Shown here piece by piece: positions 22,032 through 33,308 of a stretch of 44,969 nucleotides of DNA (positions are counted from its first letter, which is position 1; each line of letters starts with the position of its first letter). The notes below the pieces were generated by a model. It was not told the origin of the DNA, searched no databases, and saw only the letters and a program-made list of their open reading frames with translations. Made by a program: the position numbers and the translations under genes. The stretch is taken from assembly GCA_015680685.1 (NCBI GenBank), contig MNCI01002932.1, forward strand, positions 54,190 to 99,158, written 5' to 3'. The DNA is from Gnetum montanum (lineage: Eukaryota > Streptophyta > Gnetopsida > Gnetales > Gnetaceae).

Positions 22032-22798
22032 ATGGTTAAGTGTAACTGAGGCATTCAATTTTTATCATTTTTATGTCTTATAGTTGGGTGCTTGAAATGT
22101 AGATAAAAAGGAATTTGATTAACTAATCTAAATTAACTAATTAACTAATCATTTAACTAATCCTAACATAAGCATCTGATCCCAATTTCTGTATACATCC
22201 TAAACCCACATATCCACTACTAGGTGACCAAGCACTATGCTACTGGGTGTACCAAGCAATAACACTACTAGGATTACCAAGCAAATACATGTTACACTCA
22301 AAGCGGTTGTATTTATGTGTGTAATCTATTTAGCTTAATTGCTTCATTAATGTAGTAACAGGAAAACAATTAATAAGTAATTGAAAACATTTAATAAATA
22401 ACTGAAAACATTAAATGCATAAATGAAATAGCTAATTTATCTAGAGTGTTGAAAGGTTTATTAGAAAGCTCAACTTTATTTTCGCACACATTGTCATGCT
22501 CAGGTACAAAAATGCTCAAATAAAGATCCATACACTCAATGACTCTTGCTATGGGCACTCAAGCGAAAGATTCTAACTTTCGAATGGAAAAAATGCAAGA
22601 GATGCACTGCAACTACAATCTACTTATGCCATAGATGTGGCTGAAAGCACATATTTATAGCTAACACATGACACTATGTTGACGGGGCCACGTTGACACA
22701 TAATATGATGTGTTAACTAGGCCTAGTCGACAAGGCCTAGACAATGAGGCCACATCAATGAGGTTTCACCAATGCAACCAATAGAATGTGACTCATCA
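22021..22798 (-). mobile_element. 5' LTR of element C
   Basis: It starts TGTTCGTTGGTATGG and ends ...GACTCATCA on the plus strand, pairing over its full length with 9899-10675. Minus-strand TATAAATA lies at 22652-22659. The U3 beyond it holds AGGCCTAGTTAAC, GTCGAC and CATTGATG-type motifs. Three CTTGGT...CCTAGTAG repeats lie within 22214-22284. Confidence 0.9.
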
Positions 22799-23169
22799 AT
22801 GCTTTAAATATTTATCTCCAAAAGAGAAATGTAGATGGAAGTTTATATTTTGCTTTGTTTTTTCTTCTATTAATGGAACTATTTTTTGGTGACTTGGCCA
22901 ATATAGATCGACTATTTTCATTTGACATGAAAAAAAAAAGCTCTACCTTTTTCTAAAAATGTTTTTAATAAAATACAAAGCTTTTCTTAAAATACATTTT
23001 GCCTAAATGACTTAAGACTTTTTAAAAATTAAAAATACAGGAGACATGATAGACTTTAAATATGACTACATTTTCATACTATAACTTGCATTTCCTTCTT
23101 AAATGTACATTGTTGAGTCATGGCCATTCAACCAATAGTTTGTCCATTATCTTCTTCTTCAATCAAATT
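22799..23169. other. No gene seen; likely copia 3' flank
   Basis: AT-rich, downstream (on the minus strand) of the copia RNase H remnant. It may include decayed 3' UTR or LTR, but no boundary was found. Confidence 0.35.
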
Positions 23170-24120
23170 TGAGATGCTAATCTTCCTCATCAAATAATGT
23201 ATCTTGTAGGATAAGATGCTTTAGGTTATGAAATGTACTAGTTCCTCACCTTATACCACATGTGTTGTAAGAAGTACTTCCTTCTTTACTTCATTCTTGA
23301 TGAATTAGAATTTAATGTTTGTGTGTTTGGTCTTTTTATGTAGCACATGTTCTTTTGACAGCATTATTGCTAGGTGTTATCACATATAGTTTTTTTACCA
23401 AAGAATGTATTAAATACAATTTGACATAAAAATAAATTTATTTTCACAAGATGAAAAACTTACAAGACATTGTTTTCCTAATTCAAGATATATCAGATTA
23501 ACTCCATGAAAGGTGATAATAGCTAAAGTTGGAATTCTTATGTCCTAATCACCTCCCTAATTAGTATTTGAAAGTGCATAAAATTTTAGATCTTCAGTCT
23601 ATACTCATAAATACCTTTAACATCATATTTAAATAAATGCTTCAAAGATGCATGTCTGCTTTGTCAAAGTAGTAAAACTATAGATTTGGAAACTCCAAGT
23701 TATGGGTTCAATTCCATTGGATAGTGTCGAGTTATAAATTTTTACTTAAATTCTACTAAAGTTTCATGTTGGCTATATGTTGTGGGGATATATATGGTAA
23801 TCTAGTTCTAGTTCCAACAACCCCCAAAGAAATTTTGATTCAATCACACCTCTATATAGTGAAGCACCAATAAGAGGTGTAGTCTTCTCTCTCCAATTAT
23901 ATGTTTGATGAAAGTGGAGATGTGGCTAGTTTTGCATCTTACATATCTTTCTAGCTTTGTTTGTCCAAACTTAGGTGGATGTCTAATTGGAAAGATTTTG
24001 TAGGTTATAAAATTAAAAGTTTTTATCACTGGAAAAAATGAACTTGTAGGGTTACTGACTTGCATTTTAGCCTTTGGCATTTGTAGTGGACCCACTATAG
24101 CCCTACATTTGCATTTTTGA
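23170..24120 (-). pseudogene. Second Ty1/copia relic (pre-integrase and RNase H end)
   Basis: Near 24090-23800 the minus strand gives KAKMQVSNPTSSF and then C-K-T-S-H-I-S-T-F and L-x-L-L-V-L-H-Y-I-E-V. This parallels the copia block ending in GK..R..F...LELIHTDV. Near 23400-23170, after a large internal loss, come CDN, THKH, HQE, KEG and LKHLILQDTLFD in shifting frames, matching the end of the copia RNase H (CDN ... TKHI ... H..RE ... ADIFTKAL). Integrase core and RT are missing. A SINE-like copy lies in the deleted middle. Confidence 0.55.
23655..23790 (+). mobile_element. Second SINE-like copy
   Basis: GGGTTCAATTCC at 23704-23715 is a good pol III B box. The tail GATAGTGTCGAGTTATAAATTTTTAC resembles the tail of the copy at 4540-4690. 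The A-box side (GTCAAAGTAGTAAAACTATAGATTTGG) is decayed. It sits inside a copia relic, as the other copy does. Confidence 0.45.
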
Positions 24121-25169
24121 CTATCTATGTCTTCTAGTTCTTTCTAAATTATGTTAGTTTGAAGATCTATTATGTTGTTTAAGGTATCATATTGTCAAAA
24201 TTGTAAAGTAATTTTTAATTTAAGGTTAAAACTTTAATTGTAATAGTTTTGTCTTTTTTGGAGAAACTTCAATCATAAAACTAAATATGTACAACATATG
24301 AACATCTTCAAAAGGATGGGGAGAGAGCATTCCCCTCATCCCACAAAAAAAAACAAGGGTAATTTTTGCGCCTCACCACCCCTAGCCCCCCACAGATCCC
24401 CACCCCNAACTCTCATCCAGGCTACACCAAACAAAAGTCACCCCACTACAAACAACCTAAAGATACATAGGGAGCATCAAGCATCTACAACAATGCCTCT
24501 CTTGGATATGAATGGTATCCAACATATCCATATTATGCTTTGTGGCCACAAAGGCTGCTGCCTATTGAAATTCCTTGAAGCTCGCTTCCTTCCTTGATAT
24601 AAGATAGTTAGTCCCTTGATAACAAAGTGACAATAAGAGGGACATCATTTTAACTTTTCTTCCCCATGAGGACATGTTTTTTTAGTATTCAAGAATAGGA
24701 ATTGCACTGCTAGCTAACTCCATTTAAACTTCTCATTGGTTTTTGATTGAGGGGCCTCCTATTTTGTTATTTTGTTTCACCCAATCATGTTCTTGGATGG
24801 TTGGGGGTATATTCACCCTTGATTTTGGGTCTTGGGAGGGGGTGGCCTTTAGCTAATTCTAGGATTTGTTTTACAAGGATGATGTATTCTGTACTTTATT
24901 GTTTATATTTAATAGATAAATTTTCTATAAGAAAAACATTAAGGGAACCACCAAAAGGTGAGAATGAGAAGTTTAAAAGTTAGATAGTGAGAGATAGGGC
25001 TAGTGTCATAAGCAAATCATGAACTTATAAAAGTTACAACAACAAAAAACTTCATGAAGATTCACATCCCTTGAATACATACAAGGCCACAAATTAAAGG
25101 GGACTAAGAAAAATCCATGACATGGATGTCAAAGGAAAAAGAAGCTTGAAGTAGCATGAGAATAAGTTG
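24121..25169. other. No gene seen; possible LINE 3' end
   Basis: A C-rich patch with a single n (24407), then near 24780-24950 a plus-strand stretch with GGGGGTGGCCTTTAGC and TGTATTCTGTACTTTATTG. In style this recalls plant LINE 3' ends, but no ORF supports it. Confidence 0.3.
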
Positions 25170-25480
25170 CAACATTAAATAATGTTCATGTGAAGAAGAT
25201 TGTAAGAAGGATAAGAACTACTCACAAGTTGGAGGAGATGTTGAAATCTACAACAAAGCCTACGAATGATCCTATCCTAATTAAGTCAAAAGAAGCTACC
25301 AAGTAGAATGTCACACTGAAAAATATCCTACATGATCTTCAACAGAATCCCATTTTGGTAGAAGAGATCTCAAAAGAGGTCATGGAAGGAGAACAACTAT
25401 AGCCAAAAGTTCCAAAATTATTAGCTCCAAACAAGAAGTCCAATTGCAATTCCTAGAGGGTGAAAAGTTGCATGATGATA
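25170..25480 (+). pseudogene. Short unidentified coding-like relic
   Basis: One plus-strand frame stays mostly open for about 100 codons and looks protein-like: HKLEEMLKSTTKPTNDPILI, then NVTLKNILHDLQQNPILVEE and ISKEVMEGEQL. There are three stops. It is hydrophilic and probably helical. I recognise no family. It could be a host exon relic or a transposon piece. Confidence 0.3.
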
Positions 25481-28249
25481 CTATGCATTGTTCCATTTTC
25501 TAAGATGTTCTAATAAAATATCTCATTTCATGTTAGCATTCCCTTGCATTATCAATTTGTCTATAAATTTATGATCAAAGGGGAGAAATTTATTATACAA
25601 GAGTGTTGACTAGCCACATGAATATGTGTATAGTTTTCATTGTCCTTCTAGAATACACATGAAATTCTTGACAACCAGAGAAATAAATGAAACTAATGCT
25701 TGAAGAGGAGTGTTAGACAATATTCATAAAATTGATGTACAACCATTGGTTTCATATGGAAAGTCACAAAGATACCAAGGGATATGATAAGAAGTACAAT
25801 TTCTATGAATGTTAAAGTGTAAGCATATGTTCAAGTGAGTAATATAAAAAGAACTCCTGAAGGAATTTCATATGAGAATTAAAGATGAATCCATAAAAGA
25901 AGACATCCAAAGGAGGTGTTAACGAAGAAAGACACCATAGAAGTATCACTTGACAAAAGTTAGAGAAGTTGAAAGGTAGTTAGGAATTGTTAGTACAAAC
26001 TACAAAAGTATGTGAACTAAGTATCCATGAAGTAGAACCCACAAATTGAAGTGGAAGCCAAGATATAAGAACAATAAGATGTTGACAAGCTGAGGCATAA
26101 ATAAAAGTTTGAAGGGACCAAGTCTCACTACTAAGAACATTAAGAGTTTACAAAGTATTGTGATGCTTGTAAATGATCCATGAGAATTCATGAGATCATG
26201 AATCGTTAATTATGATGTTGTTAAAGAATTGTTAACACACATTAACTTATCTCCCTAAGACATTGATAAGTAAAGTTTTTCATTATTTGATAATTGTTAG
26301 TGCTACTTATATCAAAGTATATATTATGCTCACATAGGGCTACATCTCCATATTGTTCCTACTTCACACTCCCAACGATGCTAAAGTTAGATCAATGCTT
26401 AGCAAACTAGATAGCCTTTCTAACATGCATAAAGAAGATGCAAAATTACTCCTTTGGTAAATTGAAATTGTTATTTTTTAATAAAAAATTTCACTTTATC
26501 AAAAATCAAATTTGCATTCTTTATTTGCAATTTTGTTTTTAAAGGCAACTTATTTTGTTTGTAGGAAAAATTAATCAAATTTTTAAAAACATTTCATCAA
26601 ATTCATTCAAAACTTTTAAAAAGAGCTCTCATGTTTTTTGATGTCACATATGTTGTATTGTATGGTAAGAGCGCACACTACTGCATTCAAAGTTAAAAAG
26701 GCCTATGATTAACATTATAGTATCTCCATTTGCATCTCCATCTCCATTGAGCTTTAGCTAAAATTGAAACCCAACTGCAACTACAAAGAGTGTCTCATTT
26801 GAAATACCTTCTATAATGTCATGGCCTATCAAAAATTGAGATACCTTGATTTAGTATGTATAGCAGCAGTTTCTTCATTGTATCATTGTGTAGTTACAAA
26901 AGTTGCAGCATCAAAAGGAGCACCTTAGCTTTTTTGCTGCTACTTTACAAGGTTAGTCATTTGAAGAAAAAAATTGTAATCCTTTGGTACATTGCACATT
27001 TTTGGCTATGCAAAAATTCTTCAAGAATAAGCAGGACCATAAAATGGATTATACAAATTCCACAGATTGAGATTCACTTACAAATGTTTACTTTTAGAAG
27101 CTAAAAATAGTCAATTTTTTTAACAATGAATTTTTTTAGTACATTAAATGAATTTTTTTATAAGATGAATAAAATTCATATGTAAGATGTTGAAATTGGT
27201 TATGGTTTTAACTAAATTGATATAGTAGTAAAATTGATTTAGAGAATAAGTGAAATTAATTTAAATCTTAAATGAAATAGAAATTACTCAATGACGACAT
27301 TAATTTAGATTTAGACGAAAATTGTTTTGATTTTGGTGAAATCGGTAGAAAAAAGAATGAAATTAATTGATTCCTTTACATATCTATCTTGGTTTTCCTT
27401 GAGTTGGAGCTGCATTTGTGATTTTAGTGCTCTTTCAATCCATATCAATGAGAATAGTTCTCCACATAACATTGAAGCTCAATCCCTAATACCTTTTCCC
27501 CTCATCAACTCTAATCCTTAACAATTCCCCTAATTCCAAGCCTAGCATTCCTTCCCCTACATGTTAAGTTTTGTCTCTCTGCTCACTCATGTTAGTTCCT
27601 TTGAAAAAATACATGTTGATGGTTTCATTATTTATCTTTTTTAATGTATGGAGGGCTATGCAGTAGCATAATGTGTAGGACAACTCTGTGCCTTAATCCC
27701 TACAATAGTTGGAGTAAGATGTGTTACAAATCCCTAAAGATCCACTAGATATAGGAGAGTACCATGACAACAATGCAAGACCATGATTTTGCTAACTAGA
27801 ACATTGGTTATGGCTAGCCTTATGATGGTAACCCTAAGGTGATTCAATGTAATATTACTAGCAAATACATGGGCTTAAATTGGAACCTAGAAAAATAGGT
27901 ATAATGATCAAACTAACCATGTAGTATACACAGGATTCATTATGGGTGTCAAACCTTAAAAAATAAATATATTAAAAATACAAAATTTAGAGTAAAAAAT
28001 TAGATAAGTAGAGGAGAAACTCAAAAACAACAAAAAAACAAAGGCCAACAATTTTGAAAATGCCTTTTCAAGGTTTCATCCTTACAACCTATCCTAGAAA
28101 ACCTATCATCTTGGGTAGGAAAAGGATTAGATCTTACCCTAATTCAAAAGCATCCAAATGGATTTTTACTCTTTACAAAAGGCTTCTTATTAATAAAAAA
28201 GAAAAACTAACTAGAGAAACATTTAGAAATTCAACTAAAACATCTACTA
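25481..28249. other. No gene seen; AT-rich DNA
   Basis: No protein-like frame longer than about 60 residues that I can support, no paired repeats and no structural RNA signal. It probably consists of very old repeat remains. Confidence 0.45.
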
Positions 28250-28940
28250 TTGAATGATGTCATCTTAAACTAACAATGGAAGGAAATTAGCAAGAGAATC
28301 TCTATGAGAAATCATGTTACATTTAAACTTTTAGATGACATAAAGAATAAATGGATGAAAGCAATGTCAAGTATGAAGTAGAATTTCTTGAAGTTGTGGA
28401 GTGCCACCAAATAAAACTTCATCTAATCTTGATTGAAAACCATGTAAATACCTACTACACTAAGTCCAAGAGCTTTAAACAAGGGGAAAAGTTAAAAAAT
28501 AATGGATAAATGTATCTTCCATATTATAGATATGACATCTTGGGTCATAAACATCCAAATGAGAGCATTGAATACTAATAAGAAAATCTTGATGAATCAA
28601 ATATCACAAAAAATGTCTAATTTTTAAGGACTTCATTGCTTCCATAACTACATATTATGATTAATCTTCTAGAGATAACTAACTTTTGGAAAAATATCAA
28701 TATTAGAACAAATAAGAGTATACACAATCTTGGACCAATATGGAAAAACATGATGGCCATTAATCCTAGAAAAATTAAGAAAATCATAATGAGAATATTG
28801 AATAGTAACACTTTAGAAAACCATTAAGAAAAGCATGTAGAAACATTAATTCCATAGAGACTTTCACACTCAAACCAATCCAAAAATTATGCATGTTAAA
28901 AGATGAAAGGAAGAAAATGCTAAGTTTATAGTGTATACTA
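28250..28940 (-). pseudogene. L1-like LINE, zinc-binding RT C-terminal tail
   Basis: On the minus strand, near 28590-28250, the frame reads IQCSHLDVYDPRCHIYNMED, then HYFLTFPLV, GFQSRLDEVLFGGTPQ and NMISHRDSLANFLP. The C-x-x-C-like pair followed by E/D-x-x-x-H-x-F and a Pro-containing segment is the pattern of the RT-associated zinc-binding domain at the C terminus of plant L1 ORF2. The RT itself is absent. The fragment stops where the LTR of element P begins, so P may have inserted into it. Confidence 0.5.
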
Positions 28941-28944
28941 CTAA

Positions 28945-29898
28945 TGAGACCTAATATGTCAGGTAGCTAAATCAGTTGAGATATCGTAGATGCTACATTG
29001 CATCTACATTGTAGCATTCCTATTAGTGTGTATTAGTTGGCTACGACATCATAGATGCTATATGGTATACATTATATCGTATATACTATAACTTAGTTAC
29101 ATTAATGCATCCTTGTCGATGTAGCCAAATAAATTAATGCATCCTTGTCAATGTAATGCTTGTATTCACCTATCAATATGAGAGCACCCATCTCATATTT
29201 GGTATCATTTGCTCAATAGTGTAGTCATACTCTTGTAGTTTTATTCTACAATCTTAGCAAGCAATCAATGAGTGCCTACATTGTGGATTTGAGTCAATTA
29301 TACAACATCTTATTTGAGTAGCACTGTGCTTGGATGCATTTCACGAACAATAATAAGATCAAGATTGATTTATATTCATTGCAGCAGTTTGACTTAGAAT
29401 AGATTTACTTTCAATGCAATTTAGTTTCTATGTGTTTAGTTAATGTTTACATTTCCATGCATGTTAATCAATTGGCGGAATTAGTGCACCCAGTTTCAAG
29501 TGTAAAAACATTTTTGTTTGGTAATCCTAGCAACATTATTACTTATTTTGCCCATTAGCATAATACTTGGTGATCCTAGTAATAGGGGAACATACACTTA
29601 TCACCCTTACGATAGTCTAGGATTTATCTTCTTATTATTAGTTACATGAATTAAATAATTAATTTTCATGATTTCATATAACTTATTCATAGCCTCACAA
29701 CATCATAATCATATGCCTCACATTGGACTAAACCATAAATAATAAAGCTACTAGTAATTCAAGTGGGAATACAATGACCTACAATCAATGCTTAAAGATC
29801 TAGATACCAAGCTAGTCCTATCCACATAATTCAACTAGATTGCATGTCAGCGCTTATGATTCGTATGGTTGGATATAGGGAATACCAACTAATCATCA
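28945..29898 (+). mobile_element. 5' LTR (A) of element P
   Basis: The 3' edge is well set: ...TACCAACTAATCATCA ends at 29898, directly before the primer binding site, and TACCAAC also occurs near the 3' ends of LTRs B and C. The 5' edge at TGAGACCTAA (28945) is an estimate. TATCAATATGAGAGCACC (from 29171) is the decayed TATA region. TTGGTAATCCTAG and CTTGGTGATCCTAGTAA repeats lie at 29513-29584. U3 shows two copies of TTAATGCATCCTTGTC. Confidence 0.65.
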
Positions 29899-29917
29899 TT
29901 AGCACCATTGCTAGGGA
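29899..29917 (+). other. Primer binding site, tRNA-Asp type, mutated
   Basis: TTAGCACCATTGCTAGGGA compares with TTGGCGCCGTTGCCGGGGA, the site used by Athila-type elements. 14 of 19 bases match and all five differences are G-to-A or C-to-T, as expected from decay of methylated cytosines. It begins right after the LTR. Confidence 0.75.
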
Positions 29918-30195
29918 TGATGCTAGTGATCTAGATTAGTTATATTATAAATTATCATTGTAAAATCATTAACAATTTATCTTTTAGAAAATATTAATAT
30001 TTTATGCCACATATACATTATTAATTAAAATCATGTCTCATTTACATAGGATCAATAATCCATCACATGATGATAACACTAATAGAACAAAATGATAGGA
30101 TATATATTAAAGAGCATTGAAGTTAAACACTATAATTAGGGATCTCATATGCTCATTATGATCCTTGATATATTTAAGGACTATGTTCAACTATC

Positions 30196-31215
30196 ACAAA
30201 CAATCCTAGAGGAGATGGAGCAAGTCATAGAACAAGGAGGGCCTCATGGCCTAGGACCTTCTCCAAACCTAGAAGAGATGAATCAAGAACCATAGGAGGA
30301 GATATAGAAGCCATGGCAAGTCTCCTAGTCCACCATCTTCCTCTAAGTCTTCAATGTCTAGTTCTAACAAAGATGAACATAGATATAAAGATAGAGCTTC
30401 ACTAAGGGGTCTTGATAGAGATAGAAATGGAAATCAAAGAAAAGACACTAGGTATCAAATGGAGCATAGGCAAGATCATTATAATCAAAATAAATAAAAA
30501 TATAGATTATCACCATGACATGTATGATGATGATAACCCCTTATTGGCTACTAGAAGCATGATACAGATCATGGAGGCAATTAGAATACCTCACAGGCAT
30601 CAAAGAGAAAGCTACATCAAATGGCTTGATATAAATAACATTTCTAAATTTGAGAAAGGCTATAATTTTGATCCACAACATCATCTACAAGCCTTCCATG
30701 ATGCCAACACCTTACAAAATGTCAAAAGTAAGTGACAAAAGCTTAAGCTCTTTCCTAGGACAATAATAGAAGTTGAAAGTTGGTATAGATCATTCGAACT
30801 AAATTCAATTCACCAGTGATCTACAATGCTTGAGCTCTTCAATGAAATTAAAAAACTATTTAAGAGTATCCAATCTAAGAAAAAAAATTTAAGGATGGAA
30901 GCAAGAAAACTATGAATCCCTGGAAGTGGCCTTGGGTAAATACTATTATCTATTACATAGATAACCAAGCCATGGATTTTCTCAAAAAGAGTAGCTTTGT
31001 CACATCATATATGGGATTTGTAATAAAATAAGGGAAACTCTTGGGATTTATGCCTAAGGAAATTATCAAAGTTGAGAGCCCATTGGATACAAAGGCTAAT
31101 TAAACAAGTGTCAAAAGAAGAAAGATAACTATGTAAAAGGGATATTGTAGAGGAATATAAGTAGGACCCAACTCTTCACAAGAAAGAGGTCCATATGTAT
31201 GATTAGGAAAAATAG
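30196..31215 (+). pseudogene. gag: gag of element P, N-terminal part
   Basis: The core aligns with element C gag: NPLLATRSMIQIMEAIRIP, YIKWLDINNISKF, HHLQAFHDANTLQNVK, KLKLFPRTIIEVESWY, then in another frame CHIIYGICNKIRETLGIYA and DPTLHKKEVHMYD (about 30535-31200). After 31215 homology stops abruptly at an insert. It has several stops. Positions 29918-30195 form the untranslated leader. Confidence 0.75.
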
Positions 31216-31959
31216 GTAGCTCTCAATGTGTTGATCTCACTCAAGACCATGATCCATGTGACTCATTTCCAAGCATTTTTTATGAATTTGAATGTTGTAT
31301 AAAACTAGGTTTTTGTGTTTTCTTTTAGATTCTTCCAGTTCTTGCTAAATACATAGTTAGAAACTAAGATAATCATATCTACTATAGCAAGATAATGCTA
31401 GGGTATGTGCATGAGCAATAAAAATTGGAATTTTATTAAGAGTGGGCCTTATATTTTCTTGTAGTTATCCTAGATTATAAATAGTTCAATATCAATTTGG
31501 GCTTTCTCTAAGCTAGAAGTAGGAAAACAATAAATTCAATTTAAGAAATATATAATAGTATGATATTCAATGTGTTATTCATTGTGTAATCCACTATTAG
31601 TTAAATAGATTTATATTGCATAATTCAAAATTTTCCTGCTACCATGAATAGTTATTGTCCATCTCTGCACTATGCATATATGTTGTGGACAATGTAGACC
31701 TTATTAAGGGCACCAACATTGTTGAGATTTGGAAATTACTGGTGTATATTTTTACAATTTTTTTGTACTTTCTATAATTCATTTACATTGTGTTATTTGT
31801 AATTTTGATATTATGCTTTTGATTGTATTTTGTTTCATGTTCTCTTTTATGCATTATATTATCATTGTATGTGTACTAATGTTCCATGTAGTAAGGAAAT
31901 TCTCACATATCCAAGTACAAGAGGGGTCATACTCAACGATAATCTTTAGCAGCTACAAA

Positions 31960-33308
31960 TCCAATAGCACGAAAACATGCTCAAGATGAGGAGCAAGAAT
32001 GCACTCATAGAGAGTGCATAGAGCATTTGGAGTGCAAGTGTAAAGAGGTGAAGTTCCCTACAGTGTCATTGAGGACACCTAGAAACTTCAAGTCCTTTAT
32101 GAAACTAGTGAATTCACCAGTTGTAGCTTCTTTGATAGTGGACAACTTGAAATTTGTCTTGATAGGAGGTGAGGCATTCTATGACTAAGAGGCTCCTTAG
32201 CTCTACCTAATATTCTAAAGGACCTCATCGCTGTTATGTACTCTTCACATTGGCACCAAGACCTATGACATCAGTGAGGACCTCATTTTTGAGGTTCTTA
32301 AGATGCAGGTAGGACTGAAAAAACAACACTTTGTAATAGCATCATTAGAGAGGAAGACTCAATTAGCTGGGCTCTTCCATGATGTAGTAATGGATAAGAT
32401 AGAATGGTCCTACAAGAACCTTCCTCCTAAAAGGAGGCTTCTTGCAAGGGTAGTGATGATAAACATTCTAAGCAGCTCTCATTTGACATATGTCATGTCC
32501 TTTAGCATGTTGGTGAGGAGTGACTCGAAGTATCCTTGCACACTTAACTATCCATTTATCATTTTATCTAGAATGGAATTGGTGGTCCAAGATGCCAATG
32601 AGGTTCCCTTCTCATCCTTGATCTTGGCATTATATCAGAATTTTCGGATTCAACCACGTATCCTACCCATCAAGGAGATTTTTGCATGGAATAAGAACTA
32701 GTTTCCAAATGTGGGGTGTCTCTTTTACACTCAGCAGCTACCTAGGACATGGAATGAAGAGGCTTGGTGGATTTCTAATCCACATGTCCTTGGAGATGGA
32801 GGCAAGGCCACTTGTAAGGCCCACTATGGTAACATATAGTAGCCATAGGAGTAGGAGGATATGGCAAGTGTTGACTAGGCTTTTATGGGAGCTAAAGCTT
32901 AGCTCATGGCCAAATTGGATAACCTACAAGTGAGTCTCATCACACATTGTAATGAGATGGAGGTGCATCTCTGTGCCCATTGTGATCAACTTGAGAGGAG
33001 ATAATATCAATTAGCCTCTAATGTGGACATCTTGGGGCATCATCTTCTTTCTAGGATAGGGAAGTTACACTAGATAATTAGTCACCAAGAGGTTGGTAAA
33101 TCGATAAATCCAAAGTTTATACCCATGGGGTCCTTGATCATTAATGAAAACTAGGCTAGACCATTTGGTCCTACAAACTAGGTGGATCACGAGGTGACAA
33201 AAGAGGATTTTATGAGTAAGGAGATAGGTGATGATGCATCTTAAGCTCCTCCTTCAACACATGCTCCTACATCCTCTTTAAAGGAAGGCTCAGCTACTCT
33301 ATCTTGAG
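31960..33308 (+). pseudogene. Plant transposon-type ORF in the insert (ORF3-like class?)
   Basis: The frame runs from near 31960 (RKHAQDEEQECTHRECIEHL) through NSPVVASLIVDNLKFVLIGG, TKTYDISEDLIFEVLKM and the open stretch 32303-32698. That stretch carries KNLPPKRRLLARVVMINIL, SSSHLTYV and YPFIILSRMEL. A tail with LMAKLDNLQVSLITHCNEME follows, ending in THAPTSSLKEGSATLS at about 33308. The layout (FY-like start, L-P-x-x-R, N-I-L-x-S-x-H, then a hydrophobic helix) recalls the plant Transposase_32-like domain and the N-terminal block of ORF3 in elements C and P. That relation is inference. It has about eight stops in the flanks. Confidence 0.45.

Larger units (their letters stand above)
9899..22798 (-). 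mobile_element. Element C: Athila/Tat-like Ty3/gypsy retrotransposon with extra ORF3
   Basis: A 12.9-kb minus-strand element bounded by LTRs of 777 and 778 bp. Order on its sense strand: 5' LTR, N gap, gag, protease, RT, RNase H, integrase, about 1.6 kb non-coding, an internal TATA-bearing leader, ORF3, 3' LTR. The Asp-Leu/Phe-Gly type protease and an ORF in the env position point to the Athila/Tat branch. The two LTRs agree at roughly 85-90% by eye with many transitions, so the insertion is not recent. The five bases flanking the LTRs do not match, so no target duplication survives. All ORFs carry stops. Confidence 0.85.

Noticed and set aside
28054-28257. Plus-strand ORF of 67 codons
   Set aside because: Basic, low-complexity composition and no domain; not supported as a gene.
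28617-28811. Hydrophobic minus-strand ORF suggesting a membrane protein
   Set aside because: It is an AT-rich shadow frame over the LINE tail; the neighbouring frame carries the zinc-binding motif.
31705-31730. Primer binding site of a nested LTR element (GGGCACCAACATTGTTGAGA)
   Set aside because: It needs a 3-base indel and several changes to match the tRNA-Asp site, and no flanking LTR pair was found for the insert.
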